This document shows positions 34,346-44,165 of a stretch of DNA of 64,000 nucleotides, one piece after another. The DNA comes from Paguma larvata (taxonomy: Eukaryota > Chordata > Mammalia > Carnivora > Viverridae): NCBI GenBank assembly GCA_030068075.1, contig CM057831.1, forward strand, positions 11,947,370-12,011,369, written 5' to 3'. A program made the position numbers and the translations under genes. Numbering within the stretch: the first letter of the stretch is position 1; each line of letters starts with the position of its first letter. The notes beneath the pieces were generated by a model. It had not been told where the DNA came from and ran no database searches. It worked only from the letters and a program-made list of their open reading frames with translations.

Positions 34346-37300
34346 ACTATGCTGGGTGGCCATGGGGGGGGGCGGTGGTCCTTTCTAGGCTGTAGGGAGA
34401 GGAACCAAGCTACCTGCCGCTCTCTCATAACTAGGGCCTTGAGACTGCTGTTGCCCTGCCCTAGAAGACTGACAGGCACAGGTCCCATGAGCTCCCGAGA
34501 ATACGTATCATTGCTCCCCTCCCCCACCCAAGGATAAACCTTGGGATTATGCACTGCCCTGAAGAGTCCATAGTCTGCCAAGGGGAAGACTCTCTTTGTG
34601 TCCTTGTTGGGTCTCTCCTGTTGCACTCTGTTCATCCGTCCTTCGGGAATGGGTCAGGGTTCAGATGTTAGGCTTGGTGCCTTTTCTTTCCAGCTCTTCC
34701 CTCTCGCCATCTCCCAAATCAGCACAGTCCAGAGTTTCAAGGGTTAACTGGACTAAGGGGTGTTATCTCCAACTCGGGGCATTCCCTCTGCAAAGCGATC
34801 CCTGCTCAGATCTTAAGTTACCTCCCGCCCCAGCCAGCACATCTGCTGCTGGCTGGGCAGACCTGGTCTCTACCGAGAGGGGCGGGCATCGTGGGGGAGA
34901 AACACCTGCCAGCCAGGCTTGGGTATAGGGTCCTGGGTTCCCAGGACCAGCGTTCCTCCCCACTTCTTGCCCCTCGTTCCCTCTACGGGGGCTCTCCCAT
35001 CTTGCTGCACGGGCCCAGGGTGTTGCCAGACACATGTAGGTTGCCGACCCAGGGACGCCTATGGTTCTGCAGGGTTATTTTCGTGGAGGACCAAAACCCA
35101 CACTCACGCCCCTTTTAAAATGCCAGAAAAGGCCACCTTTCTCCTCAGAGGATCCCCTTTGCCCCAAGTGTTCACACAGAAAGCAAAGATGCCAAATCAG
35201 CAGCTGAAAACCTATCTCTCAGGGCCGCTCCCGGCCTTCCAGGGATTTTGAGAAGCCGTGGGGCAAGCTGGACCCCGGTCAACACCAGGCTCCAGACACC
35301 ATGGGCCAGGGAGACAAGAGAGGAAAGTCTCTCCAGGTGAGCATGCCGAGGCCCAGTCTAAAGCCACGGGCAAAGAACAGGAAAAGAAACCAGTGTAAAG
35401 GCTTCCCACTCCCAAAGGACCCGACGGCCTATCTTGGAAGGAGCTGGCTGAGGGCAAGTCCTAGGTCTCTTCCCAAAATCGCCTCTCTGACCCACCGACA
35501 TCAACACAGGTCTTACCAAGGCTCAGAGTCACTCACAAAATCCTAGCTGGAAAGACAGAAATCAGTTCTACATGAATATACATCTGATACACAGTTATAG
35601 CCTCAGTCCCGTGCTGACCTACAGACACCAGTGCACAGCACCTCCTGGCCCTCGTGCCCGGGGGTCTGCACGTGCACAGGGAATCACAGGTAACCAACGC
35701 AAGCACACAGAGCCTCACACACGGGTGTGCGCGTGGCCAATGGACACTGATGGTGAAACGGTATGCAGACTGTCAGGAATGTTACAGCCTAAGTGCCACG
35801 CTGGCTAGTGTCCAGTCTAGCCCGGCACGCTGGCTGACAGTCAGAGTTCAGACAACAAAAACAACGGCGAGAGTAAAACAGGTGACTACGCAGGTACCCT
35901 CTCTGTCTCTCCCCCAGGCAGAAGTCACCCAAGTTACCAGGTTAACCAGGAAAGATACAATCAGGAAAATCGAAGGTATATTCACACCTCCCTTGGGTGT
36001 TTTCTGTTTGTGCCGAACAATGAACATTAGTCAGCTGCTGAACAATGGGAGTCCCATAGACACAGCAACCGGGGCAGACCCTCTGTCTGTGCCCCCACTC
36101 CACCCCCCCCAAGCCTGGCCCACTTGCCCGCTGGCTCAGCCATCAGCACCAGCATTGTGCTGGCTGGTATGACCATCCTAGGAGCATTCGACCGGGTCCC
36201 AGGTCAGGAAGTGGCTAACGAGCAGGTGGATTCATTGTGCAAAGCTGAGTGGCCGAGAAGGGAACTAAAATCACCGTCTTGGGCAGCATCGGGCAACAAG
36301 GGGCCACTTATCCCCCCCTGAGCCACAGATACTCAGGCTCAGAGAGGCCTTCCAGGCTGCTCAGCCCAGGCTCGGCAAGACCTTCTCCTCCCCTCCGGCT
36401 TGGACTGTTAGGCCTCGAATCTGATTCTGAGACACTCTCCACAGCGCAGCCTCCAAAACGGGCACGGAGACTGCTGTCTGCGCGTGCCGTAATCCCCAGG
36501 CCGGCAGAATTGGTTTTGCCATAATGTTCCGCCCGGCAAGCCCGAGCACATCGCTGTCTGTGAGAACTGGGGGGAGAGGAAAATAGCCCAGCAGCCCTGA
36601 CGCTCGGAGTTTCGAAGGAAACCAACCACCTTCTGCAGGCTCTGTAGCAGACTGCAGAGAAGGGCCGTGCTGCGGGCCCAACAGGTCCTCCGAGGGTGAG
36701 CATGACACCTGGGGTGTGTGTTCTCTTTCCAGACAAAAGGTTTGGGGAAGCCAATTAGGGAGGGTGTGGTGTAGGTGGGACACGGGCTCTGTGCACCTGC
36801 TTCTAAGGCAGGTTCTCTGCCTCCTCCCCGGGGCTCCTCCCGTCGCTCTTCGGGGGTGCAGTCCCCACGCCCCACTGGCCCCCTCCTCTGAGCTGACCTG
36901 TAGGAACCACAGGCTGTTACCCCGGAAGCTTGCGGGGCTTCGCCGCCCAGCCTGGTAAAGGCTGTGTTGTTGAAAACATACTTCTGTGTTTATACGTCAA
37001 TAGCCAGATTGGGAGTTTTTTGTTTTTTTTTTTTAAATTTTTAGTCAGGGGGCCATCGCGCACAGCAGGGGGCTGTCCCCACCTGCTTCCCCCCAAGAGG
37101 GGACCTCTCCTCGGTTCTCCAGGCTCCCTGACCCAGCCCAGGAGAACCCAGAAAAGAGCATCAGGCTGGCAAGTCTCCAGAGAGGAGCGACAGGAAGCAA
37201 TGAGGAGGGAGCTGGCGGGTGGTGGAAAGTGGGGTGCGGGCAGGCAACTTCAGGGCCGACCAGCCTCCGTCCAGGGGTCAGAGGGGCACAACCACACCCA

Positions 37301-38489
37301 CCCGCCTCCCTTCTGCAGGGGCGCCGGGCGTGTGAGGAGCTTGGCCAGCGGGGAAACGCATTCTGGCTCCCCTGATGCCACCCGGCCGTAACGATGACCG
37401 AGGAGCACTCGAGTGCCTGTCCGAGCTGTAGTTGGGTCTGCATCCCGCTCCTCAATCTGGATTTTTGGTGGGAGAGGAGTGTCTACACTGGCACTTGAGC
37501 CAGGTGAGACTGCCTGACCCCACTTCCTGAGTCGGGTGGAGCAGGGCAGGCTTCCGGGCCCCCCAAAGAAGGAATTAACCACCTGGTATCTCAAAGCTGG
37601 GGGGGGGGAAGAGAACACAAAAGGAGGGGAGAATGGGGGCGAGTTCATTCTTTTCCCCCAAGCCTTTCCACTCTTTGTCCCACAGGAATTAGGTTAACCC
37701 CTGGTGTGCCGGACCAGCTAGAGCTCCCCAAAAGCTCTCCTTTCCCTAGAGTCCGGGTAGGGACACTATGCAATTGAAGGGTTCCCAGAAGCTCACCCCC
37801 TCCACCCCTTCCGGAGGTCAGAGGAGTCCTAGGGCCCAAGCTCCCGCGGGCTTCCCAGGAGGTCCGGTCACTCACCATGACCACCCTGCCAGGGGAGGGA
37901 CTCATGCCCCCTAGAAAAGGGCAGTGCTCCTGGTGTGCCCTGGAATCCCCCCCCCCCGGCCTCCCCCCACACCTAGCAGGCAGCACCCCACAGGCTGCAG
38001 GGGTGGGGGCACTGTGGTACCGGCTTCCCTAAAGTGCTGTCGATGCCAATGGCCGTTCAGTCAGATCGGTGGAGACTTGGCAGTGAGCTGGCGGCAGAAG
38101 GAGTATCAAATTGAATGAGGCTAGGTTCCTGCCTTCCAGGGGTACACCCCAGACCCCGAACTCCGCAGCCAGGCTGGCCCCTGGGTAACAAACTAGCCGG
38201 TGAGTCTGCGGCATCGTTGGCATCTCCAGCGGGCTGCTGCCAGGGGCGCTCCCATCTGATATTCTTGCCCCATGCCGAGGGGGAGCTTGGACCCCTTATC
38301 CTAAGGCCTGACCACGTGCTCCAGCCAACCCCCTCCCTCCACCACAAAAACCCCATTTAGCCCGGGCGGGAAGTCGGCTCAGGTTTCTTCCCAGAGGGAT
38401 GGAGAAACCCCCACCCCCACCCTGATCCCCACCGGTGTCACCAGCCGCCCTGGGAGCCTGACAGCTTCCCCAGGGACACAAAGGGTTAA
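34346..38489. other. Intron 1 DNA 3' of the CpG island, unassigned
   Basis: No repeat family stands out. A T-rich stretch at about 37016-37042 and an AT-richer patch near 36960-37020 are the only compositional breaks. No exon signal is supported. Confidence 0.35.
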
Positions 38490-39059
38490 ATCCGGGCGCG
38501 GGGACTCGGTCGGATTTGCCTCCTAAACGCATTTTCCAGTTCATTCCCCAGCACAATACGCTGGCCGGCCGGCCCCAGCCTCCGCCCCCACCCCACCCGT
38601 CAGATGGGCCACCGCGGGCCACCCCGGGGTCGGGCATCGGATTAACCCCTCGGCCGCCGGCGCCTCGAGGAAGGACACGCGGGGCCCCCTCGGGAAAGTG
38701 GGTCATGAAGCCACCAGGCTGGCACCGAGCCCGCGGCGCTTCCTCCGGGGAGAGCCCCCAAACCGGGTGCGGAGTTCCGAGGCGAAATCCAGCTCGCGCA
38801 AGGCCGGGAGGTTGCGAGCCCGCGCGGCCGGGGCCTCACCCACCGCGGAAGGAACCGCAGGTGAGCGAGAAGCTGTCTTTGACGCAGGAGCCGGCTCTCC
38901 GCGCCCGCGTGTGGCTGCGTGGGGCGGGAGGGGGCCCGAGCGCGCGGAGCCGTCTGGCAAAGGGGCCGGCGACAGAGACGAAGCCCCCCTGCCATCCTCC
39001 AAACCCACAGCCCACCAGCTCCGAGACTGACGCCCTCCCCCTGGGGCTGTTGTCTCACA

Positions 39060-39200
39060 CCCCGAGCCGGCGATTACCGTGATTATTTTGCGTTTATGTA
39101 ACATGCAGTGTTTCCAAACTGCTTCCCGAGCTGAGAGCTGGTTATTAAATAAATAGAAAGCTATTACATATTATTATTTTTGTGAAAAACCGAGCGGAGA
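39060..39200. promoter_or_regulatory. AT-rich block in intron 1, about 240 bases from exon 1
   Basis: Within the CpG island the composition switches to AT-rich for 140 bases: 'gattaccgtgattattttgcg', TTATGTAAC (C/EBP or PAR-bZIP-like), 'ggttattaaataaatag' and 'ctattacatattattattt'. It is not recognised as a repeat. Its survival inside a CpG-rich promoter suggests constraint; function unknown. Confidence 0.35.
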
Positions 39201-39433
39201 AAGTGCTTTCTTGCTACACAGAGACGTGCATCCGACTGCTTCCCTGCAGGGCAGGCTGTGAGGCTTCTCCTTCTCTCTTTCCCCGCCGTGCCACCCGCAC
39301 CCCCCTTACCTAAGCCGTGACCCAACTTTTCTGGCTCCTTTTGCTGCCTATAACCCAAACGTGCCCGCCATCCAGCTCCCAGCCCCGGGAAGGCATGGGG
39401 GGGGGGGTGGCGGTGGAAGGCAGAGGCGGAAAA

Positions 39434-39444
39434 GCGCTTACCTG
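39434..39444 (-). other. NECTIN1: Splice donor of NECTIN1 exon 1
   Basis: On the minus strand the exon ends CCCAG and the intron begins GTAAGCGC, a strong U1-type donor. It splits the codon for glycine 27 after its first base, consistent with the human protein continuing with glycine there. This donor is what defines the right end of intron 1. Confidence 0.93.
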
Positions 39445-39520
39445 GGAGGAAGAATGCGGTCAAGCCGAGAGCGAGTCCCCACCAGCGTCCAGCGGCGCCC
39501 GCAAGCCCCATCCGAGCCAT
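39442..39520 (-). CDS. NECTIN1: NECTIN1 coding exon 1 (signal peptide), partial gene
   Basis: Seen: an ATG at 39520-39518 opens 26 complete codons plus one base, giving a peptide that begins MARMGLAGAAGRWW and ends TAFFLP. It has a short n-region with R3 and R12, then a hydrophobic core GLALGLTAFFLP, so it reads as a secretory signal peptide. The frame stops at a consensus donor, CAG|GTAAGC, so the intron is phase 1, the usual phase before Ig-domain exons. Known: this matches, from memory, the start of human nectin-1, where cleavage falls a few residues later, in exon 2. Nectin-1 is a calcium-independent immunoglobulin-family adhesion protein of adherens junctions. It has V-C2-C2 Ig domains, one membrane span and an afadin-binding tail, and is also known as an alphaherpesvirus entry receptor. 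The Ig exons are not in this window; they lie beyond position 1. The start context is weak at -3 (C) but has G at +4, and a second in-frame ATG is codon 4. Confidence 0.96.
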
Positions 39521-39719
39521 CGGGGTCCGGGGGTCCGGCGAGAGGGGCCGCGAGGAGAGCGCTCCCCGCGCTCCAGAAACCAGCCCGGAAGACGAAGGCC
39601 GAACGCTGCCGGCCGCCGGGCGCTCCGAGGATCCAGGTCAGCCGCAGCCGTCGGCCGGGGCGGGGTGGGCTGGGTGGGATCCGCGCGGCCGCAATCCGGG
39701 CCCCGAGGCCGCCGGCGGC

Positions 39720-39761
39720 TCAGAGGCTCGGTGGATGCCCGCCGCAAGTTGCACGAGTCAT
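39720..39761 (-). CDS. Upstream ORF 2 in the probable NECTIN1 5' UTR (13 codons)
   Basis: A minus-strand ATG at 39761 with G at -3 but A at +4 gives MTRATCGGHPPSL and a stop, about 200 bases before the NECTIN1 start. Together with upstream ORF 1 these are the only two minus-strand ATGs I find between 40250 and the main start codon. Reinitiation after so short an ORF at this distance is plausible. Translation is unproven. Confidence 0.35.
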   Translation of the reverse strand: MTRATCGGHPPSL

Positions 39762-39903
39762 GCCCCCTTCTCCTCCTCCGCTCTCCTCCCCGTGCCGGTC
39801 CCCGCCCTCTTCTTCCACGCAGAGCCGGGCTGGGGAGAGGGACCCACCCCCGGCGCGCCCGGCTGCCCGGCTGCGCGGCGCGGGCTCCCGGCCCCTGGCG
39901 CGC

Positions 39904-39942
39904 TCACGCCCTCTCGCTCGGCTCCAACTTGCAGGCGTCCAT
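39904..39942 (-). CDS. Upstream ORF 1 in the probable NECTIN1 5' UTR (12 codons)
   Basis: A minus-strand ATG at 39942 has G at -3 and G at +4, a strong Kozak context, better than that of the NECTIN1 start itself. It reads MDACKLEPSERA and then stops. If transcription starts upstream of 39942, it would be met by scanning ribosomes before the main start and could lower or condition NECTIN1 translation. The peptide is too short to assign to any family; that it is translated is inference. Confidence 0.4.
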   Translation of the reverse strand: MDACKLEPSERA

Positions 39943-40259
39943 GGCCGGCCGGCCGTCCTCCGAGGGCGGCGGGACGAGCCCAGGCGGCGGGCGGGCGGCG
40001 CGGTGGGCTCGGGGCCCAGGCGGCGGGCGGCCGCGCGGCTCGGCGGCTCGGCGGCTCTGGCGGTGCGGCTCCGCGCGCGGAGGGCGAGCCGGGTGCGCCG
40101 CGCGTCCCCTCCTCCCCGCGCCGCCGCCGCTGCTCGCGCTGCCGGGTCCGGGCCGACCCGCAACAATGTGCAGCTGCCCCGGCGCCGAGTCGCGCCGCGC
40201 TCGCCGCTCTCGCTCTTTCTCTCACTCGCCGAGCTCCAGCCTCTCAGCCGCTCTGCCCG

Positions 40260-40267
40260 TGATGTCA
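40260..40267. promoter_or_regulatory. CRE/ATF-like site near the NECTIN1 promoter
   Basis: The plus strand reads TGATGTCA (minus TGACATCA), one base from the palindromic CRE TGACGTCA. It sits at the upstream edge of the likely transcribed region. Motif match only. Confidence 0.35.
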
Positions 40268-40503
40268 GACCGAGGGGGAGGGGTTAGCGTTAACTCCCTC
40301 CTGGCTCCGACGCACGGCCCGCGCCCGCCCGGCCCAGGCCCGGGCCGCGCGCCCCTTCCGGCCCCCCGGCGGAGGCGGGTCCAGGGCGAGGGCCGTGGGG
40401 TCCGCCGCGGCCCACGGGCTCGGGAGGTGCCCCTTCGGTCGCCTTCCCGCCCGGGCGAGGGCCGGAGGGCTGGCCGCCCTGCTCCTCGCTGACAAAGGGA
40501 GGC

Positions 40504-40518
40504 AGTGACCCCTAGCGG
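40504..40518 (-). promoter_or_regulatory. CTCF-like core motif at promoter edge
   Basis: The sequence AGTGACCCCTAGCGG matches the reverse complement of the CTCF core (AGCGCCCCCTAGTGG) at 12 of 15 positions by eye. This is a motif call only. Confidence 0.3.
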
Positions 40519-40563
40519 CCGGCGTGGGGGGGAGAAGCCGCTCGGAGGGGGTGGAGTTAAGAT

Positions 40564-40580
40564 GGGGGCGGGGGCGGGGG
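40564..40580. promoter_or_regulatory. Overlapping GC boxes (Sp/KLF type)
   Basis: The plus strand carries GGGGGCGGGGGCGGGGG, two overlapping GC boxes about 1 kb upstream of the NECTIN1 start codon and a few hundred bases upstream of the likely transcription start. Sp1/KLF binding is the usual role of such boxes in CpG-island promoters. Confidence 0.45.
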
Positions 40581-40664
40581 CTGTGGAGGAGCGAGCGTGC
40601 AGTATGGAGGCTACTGGAACTGGCGAAGTCCAGCTGAGAGGGCGTCTGCAGGCCCTCTTCTTGG

Positions 40665-40775
40665 GCTTTGGCCCCATTTTACAGATGCGGAAACAAAGGC
40701 CCCAAGGAAGGGAAGGCGACTCGCCCAGGGGCACGAGGGCGGAAAGTGGCCGAGCTTGGGCTAGAACCTGAGAGC
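40665..40775 (-). repeat. MIR fragment at the outer edge of the CpG island
   Basis: 'ccccattttacagatgcggaaacaaaggcccc' and 'agtggccgagcttgggctagaacc' match the reverse MIR core and 5' part. Confidence 0.75.
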
Positions 40776-41559
40776 CAGAGCTCCCCCTCTCCTCTGCATC
40801 ACCTGGACGCCGAACGGAGGGCCGCTCTGCGGGGACGACCGGAAGCCGCCAGAGAAGTCCAGTCACTGACTGGGTGAGATGGGGCCACTGAGGTTTCCGG
40901 TCTTTTCTCATCTCCGCTGCTGTTCAGGGGTCTCCCCTTTCCTGAAACGGAAGCCCCCTCCTCTTCCGAAAGCAGCGGGGAAGCCGAGCTCTGCTCCCTT
41001 TGCCAGAACCTTGGTTTGGAGTGATTTGCAGGAATCTCGCCAAAGTGACCCAGTCCAGCGCCCCCCCCCCCCGCCCCCGACCCCAGGCTGAACTCGGCAC
41101 TCTCCGCCCCATCCCGTTCACCGCCCGCCACATCAGGGTGTGTTTGGCTTCCAGCCAAGGCGGCCGGACCCTTCAGGGCCCTTGGCAGCCAGAGGCCTGC
41201 CCTCTGCGCCTTCTCTCTGGACGTCCTACCCTCGACCTCCACCCTGGGTGGAGGCATACAGATAGACAGACAGACAGTTGCCCACTAGGAAGTTCTCCCC
41301 AGATGCCTGACCAGATACTGTTCCCTTTGCCCATTGCTGCCATATGTCCAGAGGGCAGGAGCCAAGGGGAAGAGCCAGTTTCCGATAACAAGTAAATTCC
41401 AGTTCCTGGGCATAGGAGGGGCAGAAGGAGGACGGGCAAGGAGGGCACCACTGTCTCACTATTTGGGATCTGGCCCTGGAGTGTCCCTTGTTTTCCTGCC
41501 GGAGTGGTCTAATTTGGCACTCCCATGGCCTCGGGTATACATGTTCTACGTTTAACAAA

Positions 41560-42005
41560 CGGAATCGAGCTTCCTTGGTACCAAGCACTGTGCCAGGCTT
41601 GGGGATATAGAGACATTGTCATTGCCCTAAAGGCGCAAAGTCTAGTTGGGGAGGGGGGTGCAAAGGCAGAAGACAGATATAAAAACAGATGTCGTATTTA
41701 AACAAGTTTTTAATGCGTGTAATGTGTCTTAGAGGTGCACACCCCGGGATTGGGTGGGTTTTGGAGAAAGTGCCGAGTTTGGCCTGGCAGCGGGTGGGGG
41801 GGGGCGCTGGGATGGGGATCAGGAAAGGCTTCTGGGGAGCAGGGACACGGGAGCCGGTGAGGCATCTGATAGACAGACATGTACTGGAGTGGGGAGGCAT
41901 TAAGGAGATTGGATTTCAAGGGGAGGTCTGTATAAGGAAAGGCACAAAGACCAGCAAAAGTTGGGTGAGTAGGACCCACAGACTGGTCGTAGCCTGAGCC
42001 TAAGA
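41560..42005 (-). repeat. L2 LINE fragment
   Basis: 'accaagcactgtgccaggcttggggatatagagacattg' and the later 'caggaaaggcttctggggagc' and 'aaaggcacaaagaccagc' follow reverse L2 order. Confidence 0.6.
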
Positions 42006-42379
42006 CTTGGGGAAAGGGGAGGCCTGTGGCCCTGTGCATGTCTGGGGGCCACCAGGAGGGTCGTATGTATGCATTTGATTTGTGGCAGCCCAGTCTGGTG
42101 GCCAGCTACCTCCTCTCTGACCCATAAGGGCGTTAAGGGCCAGGGGCGAGTTGGTTCCTTCCTGCGGTCTGAGACTCTGCCTGGCATGTTGTAGGAGATG
42201 AATGGATGGGTTTGAGGGGGTAATTCCAGATGCTGCAGTAGTTCCCTGCTCACGCTCCCGCCTCTTCCTCTTTGGGTAAGGCTTCTCAGATCGGCTCCTT
42301 AAATGAGCTTCCGGAGAGGGTGTGTCTGGAGGTCCGGACGGCCAGTCGGGGATGGAGTTGGGTGGAGAAGATGAAGTCA

Positions 42380-42606
42380 GGGGCGCCTGGGTGGCTCAGT
42401 TGGTTAAGCGGCCGACTTCGGCTCAGGTCATGATCTCACGGTCTGTGAGTTCGAGCCCCGCGTCGGGCTCTGTGCTGACGGCTCAGAGCCTGGAGCCTGC
42501 TTCGGATTCTGTGTCTCCTTCTCTCTCTGCCCTTCCCCTGCTCATACTCTCTCTCTATGTCTCTCAAAAATAAATAAACGTTAAAAAAAAAATTAAAAAA
42601 AAAAAA
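42380..42606 (+). mobile_element. Felid tRNA-derived SINE (SINEC), full length
   Basis: It opens GGGGCGCCTGGGTGGCTCAG, has A-box and B-box-like segments, the felid-type right arm and 'aaataaataaacgtt' before an A-rich tail. A 12-bp target duplication AAGATGAAGTCA lies at 42368-42379 and 42607-42618. Little diverged, so relatively young. Confidence 0.97.
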
Positions 42607-42690
42607 AAGATGAAGTCAAGTAAATGAGATAGGATGGTCATTCATTCATCACCACAAACCCTAAAATATGCAAAGCACCCAATAGGTGCC

Positions 42691-42692
<2 letters not shown>

Positions 42693-42732
<40 letters not shown>
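42693..42732. repeat. (GT)20 microsatellite
   Basis: Forty bases of uninterrupted GT; likely length-polymorphic. Confidence 0.97.
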
Positions 42733-42734
<2 letters not shown>

Positions 42735-42814
42735 TGGGTGACGGGACAGATAAGAGAGCCAGGGGAGCCACAGAGGAAAAGAAAGTATGGGTTGTTTACT
42801 CGGAGAGTAAACAG

Positions 42815-43125
42815 ATGTCTTTTTGAGTATCTACTGTGCTAGGTACTGACGGCACAAAAGGGCACAGCCAAGACCCTGCTCAAACAAGTATATGATCGCG
42901 TGAAGGTTGGTCACTGCCAAAGACAGCCCCCCAACGCATCTACCTAGAGGGAGGAGTGAGTGCTTCTCATGGTGGAGAGCAGGCAAGACTTCCAGAAGAG
43001 GTGGCCTTCGTCGGAGGTTGTGAAGGGGGGTCAGATATGGACCAAGAGAGAGCGAGGAGAGAACTTTGGTGGAGGGAACAGCTTGTACCAGGACACGGAG
43101 TCGGGGGAGGTTGGGGCCCTGTGTG
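42815..43125 (-). repeat. L2 LINE fragment
   Basis: 'gagtatctactgtgctaggtactgacggc' and 'caagacttccagaagaggtggccttcgtcgg' are reverse L2-type text. Confidence 0.5.
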
Positions 43126-43146
43126 GCAACCGCTGGCAGGGCAGTG

Positions 43147-43243
43147 TTTTTGTTTTGTTTTGGTTTGGTTTAGGTTTTTGTTTGTTTGTTTGGTTTTTTG
43201 TATGTGTGCGTGTGTTGTTTTTTGCTTTTTTGTTTTGTTTTGC
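43147..43243. repeat. (TTTTG/TTTG)n simple repeat
   Basis: About 100 bases of T/G-only sequence built from TTTTG and TTTG units with a short TGTGTG stretch. Confidence 0.9.
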
Positions 43244-43587
43244 ATTCTGGGGATGCGTAAGAGAAAGGGACAGAAAATCGCAGGCAGATTTCAAACGGTC
43301 TGAAAGGGTTCCTTCAGGGGCGGGAAGAAGCACAGGACCAGGTGTCGGGAGCCTAGGCTCTGGTCCCTCCTCTGAAGCCGGAAGCCCAGGCGTCATCCTT
43401 GCTGCTGCTTCCTCGGCCACCATATTCTAATCCCAGCGCAGACACTGGTCGTTCTGCCTCCACTGTTACCTTAAGTCTAGTGACTTTGCTCCATTTCTCC
43501 TGTTAGCACGCCCTCCACGTGCTCATAATCTCTCCCCGATCCTTGCAATGCCCGCTGGCAGTATAGACAGTGCACACTGAGGGGAGG

Positions 43588-43850
43588 CAGGAAAATAGCC
43601 CAGCGCGTGGGACCCTGGAGTAGACTGCCCGGATCTGAATCCTGAAGCCCCTGCGCTGCCATGCAGTAGCTGTGTGCCCTTGGGCAAGTGACTTGCCCTC
43701 TCTGGGCCCAGGTTCCTCACCTGTAACATGAGGGGGAGGAATAGCACCGACTTCATGGACTCGTCGTGAGGATTCCGTGGGTCGGACAGCACGGAGCACT
43801 CGAGCAGTGTCTGGCGCACATTTAGAACAGTGAGTGTTGGCCGTCCTTGT
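43588..43850 (+). repeat. MIR SINE, near full length
   Basis: 'ggatctgaatcctgaagcccctgcgctgccatgcagtagctgtgtgcccttgggcaagtgacttgcc' and the 3' 'cagtgtctggcgcacatttagaacagtgagtg' show MIR end to end. Confidence 0.9.
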
Positions 43851-43914
43851 AACCGTAGTCCCTCTCCCCACGTCCGCTTTCGCTTTTCTCTGCCGTGGTG
43901 CTGGAGGGGTACGT

Positions 43915-44156
43915 GAATTGTTAAAACTTTGATTTTGAAGTAATCTGGGATCTACAGAAGAGTGGCAAAGACGGAACAGAGTTTCCAGGTGTCCTTCATC
44001 CGACTTCCTTTCATGTTGATGCCTGATACATCCAGGGTATATTTGTTGAAACTAAGAAATTAGCATCGGTATAATACTATTAGCTACAGTATTTTTCTGG
44101 GTTTCTCATTTTTCTCCTAATGTCTGCTCTCTGCGCCAGGCTCCAATCCACAATTC
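43915..44156 (+). mobile_element. L1M-type LINE fragment, interrupted by a SINE (tentative)
   Basis: 'gatctacagaagagtggcaaagacggaacagagtttccaggtgtcc' and 'aatccacaattccacattgcattt' resemble a common old L1 noncoding segment. The SINE at 44166-44372 is inserted at its right end. Confidence 0.5.
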
Positions 44157-44165
44157 CACATTGCA

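Larger units (their letters stand above)
1..39441 (-). other. NECTIN1: NECTIN1 intron 1 (partial; acceptor and exon 2 lie outside the window)
   Basis: The interval begins at the exon-1 donor and contains no further sequence resembling nectin-1 Ig-domain exons on either strand. It is GC-rich and filled with old repeats (MIR, L2, MER5A, L1M), with one felid SINE at its far left. Several AT-rich blocks with clustered TAAT cores look like candidate enhancers and are listed separately. A long first intron with regulatory content fits the known organisation of human NECTIN1. Confidence 0.85.
39521..40250 (-). other. NECTIN1: Probable NECTIN1 5' UTR / core promoter interval
   Basis: This is inferred. 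The minus strand from about 40250 down to the start codon is very GC-rich, has no other coding signal and contains no splice acceptor I would trust, so exon 1 is probably continuous here. A GA-rich stretch at about 40200-40230 (minus-strand reading) could sit near the start site, but the true start cannot be read from sequence. There is no TATA box, as expected for a CpG-island promoter. Two upstream ORFs lie inside it and are listed separately. Confidence 0.5.
38490..40620. promoter_or_regulatory. NECTIN1: CpG island covering the NECTIN1 promoter, exon 1 and start of intron 1
   Basis: CpG density rises sharply at about 38.49 kb and falls at about 40.62 kb, with runs of CGGCGG/GCGCGC type between 39.45 and 40.50 kb. 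The island covers the 5' UTR, coding exon 1 and the first kilobase of intron 1. Recognisable sites include two overlapping GC boxes (40564-40580), a CRE-like TGATGTCA (40260-40267), a GTTAAC palindrome just upstream (about 40290) and a CTCF-like core (40504-40518). An AT-rich block (39060-39200) interrupts it. This is the expected form of a broadly used housekeeping/epithelial-type promoter; limits are by eye. Confidence 0.88.

Noticed and set aside
1..39441. NECTIN1 exon 2 (first Ig domain) somewhere left of exon 1
   Set aside because: No translated frame on the minus strand resembles an Ig V-domain with its cysteine/tryptophan pattern; exon 2 must lie beyond position 1.
39361..40287. 308-codon plus-strand open frame in the same island
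   Set aside because: Second frame of the same GC-rich sequence; both cannot be real and neither resembles a protein family.
39317..40492. 391-codon open frame on the plus strand across the CpG island
   Set aside because: It is antisense to the NECTIN1 exon, made of Arg/Ala/Gly/Pro from GC-rich codons, and has no domain-like segment; long open frames are expected in such composition.
42380..42460. tRNA gene-like head with A-box and B-box
   Set aside because: It is the tRNA-derived head of a dispersed SINE with target duplications and an A-tail, not a tRNA gene.
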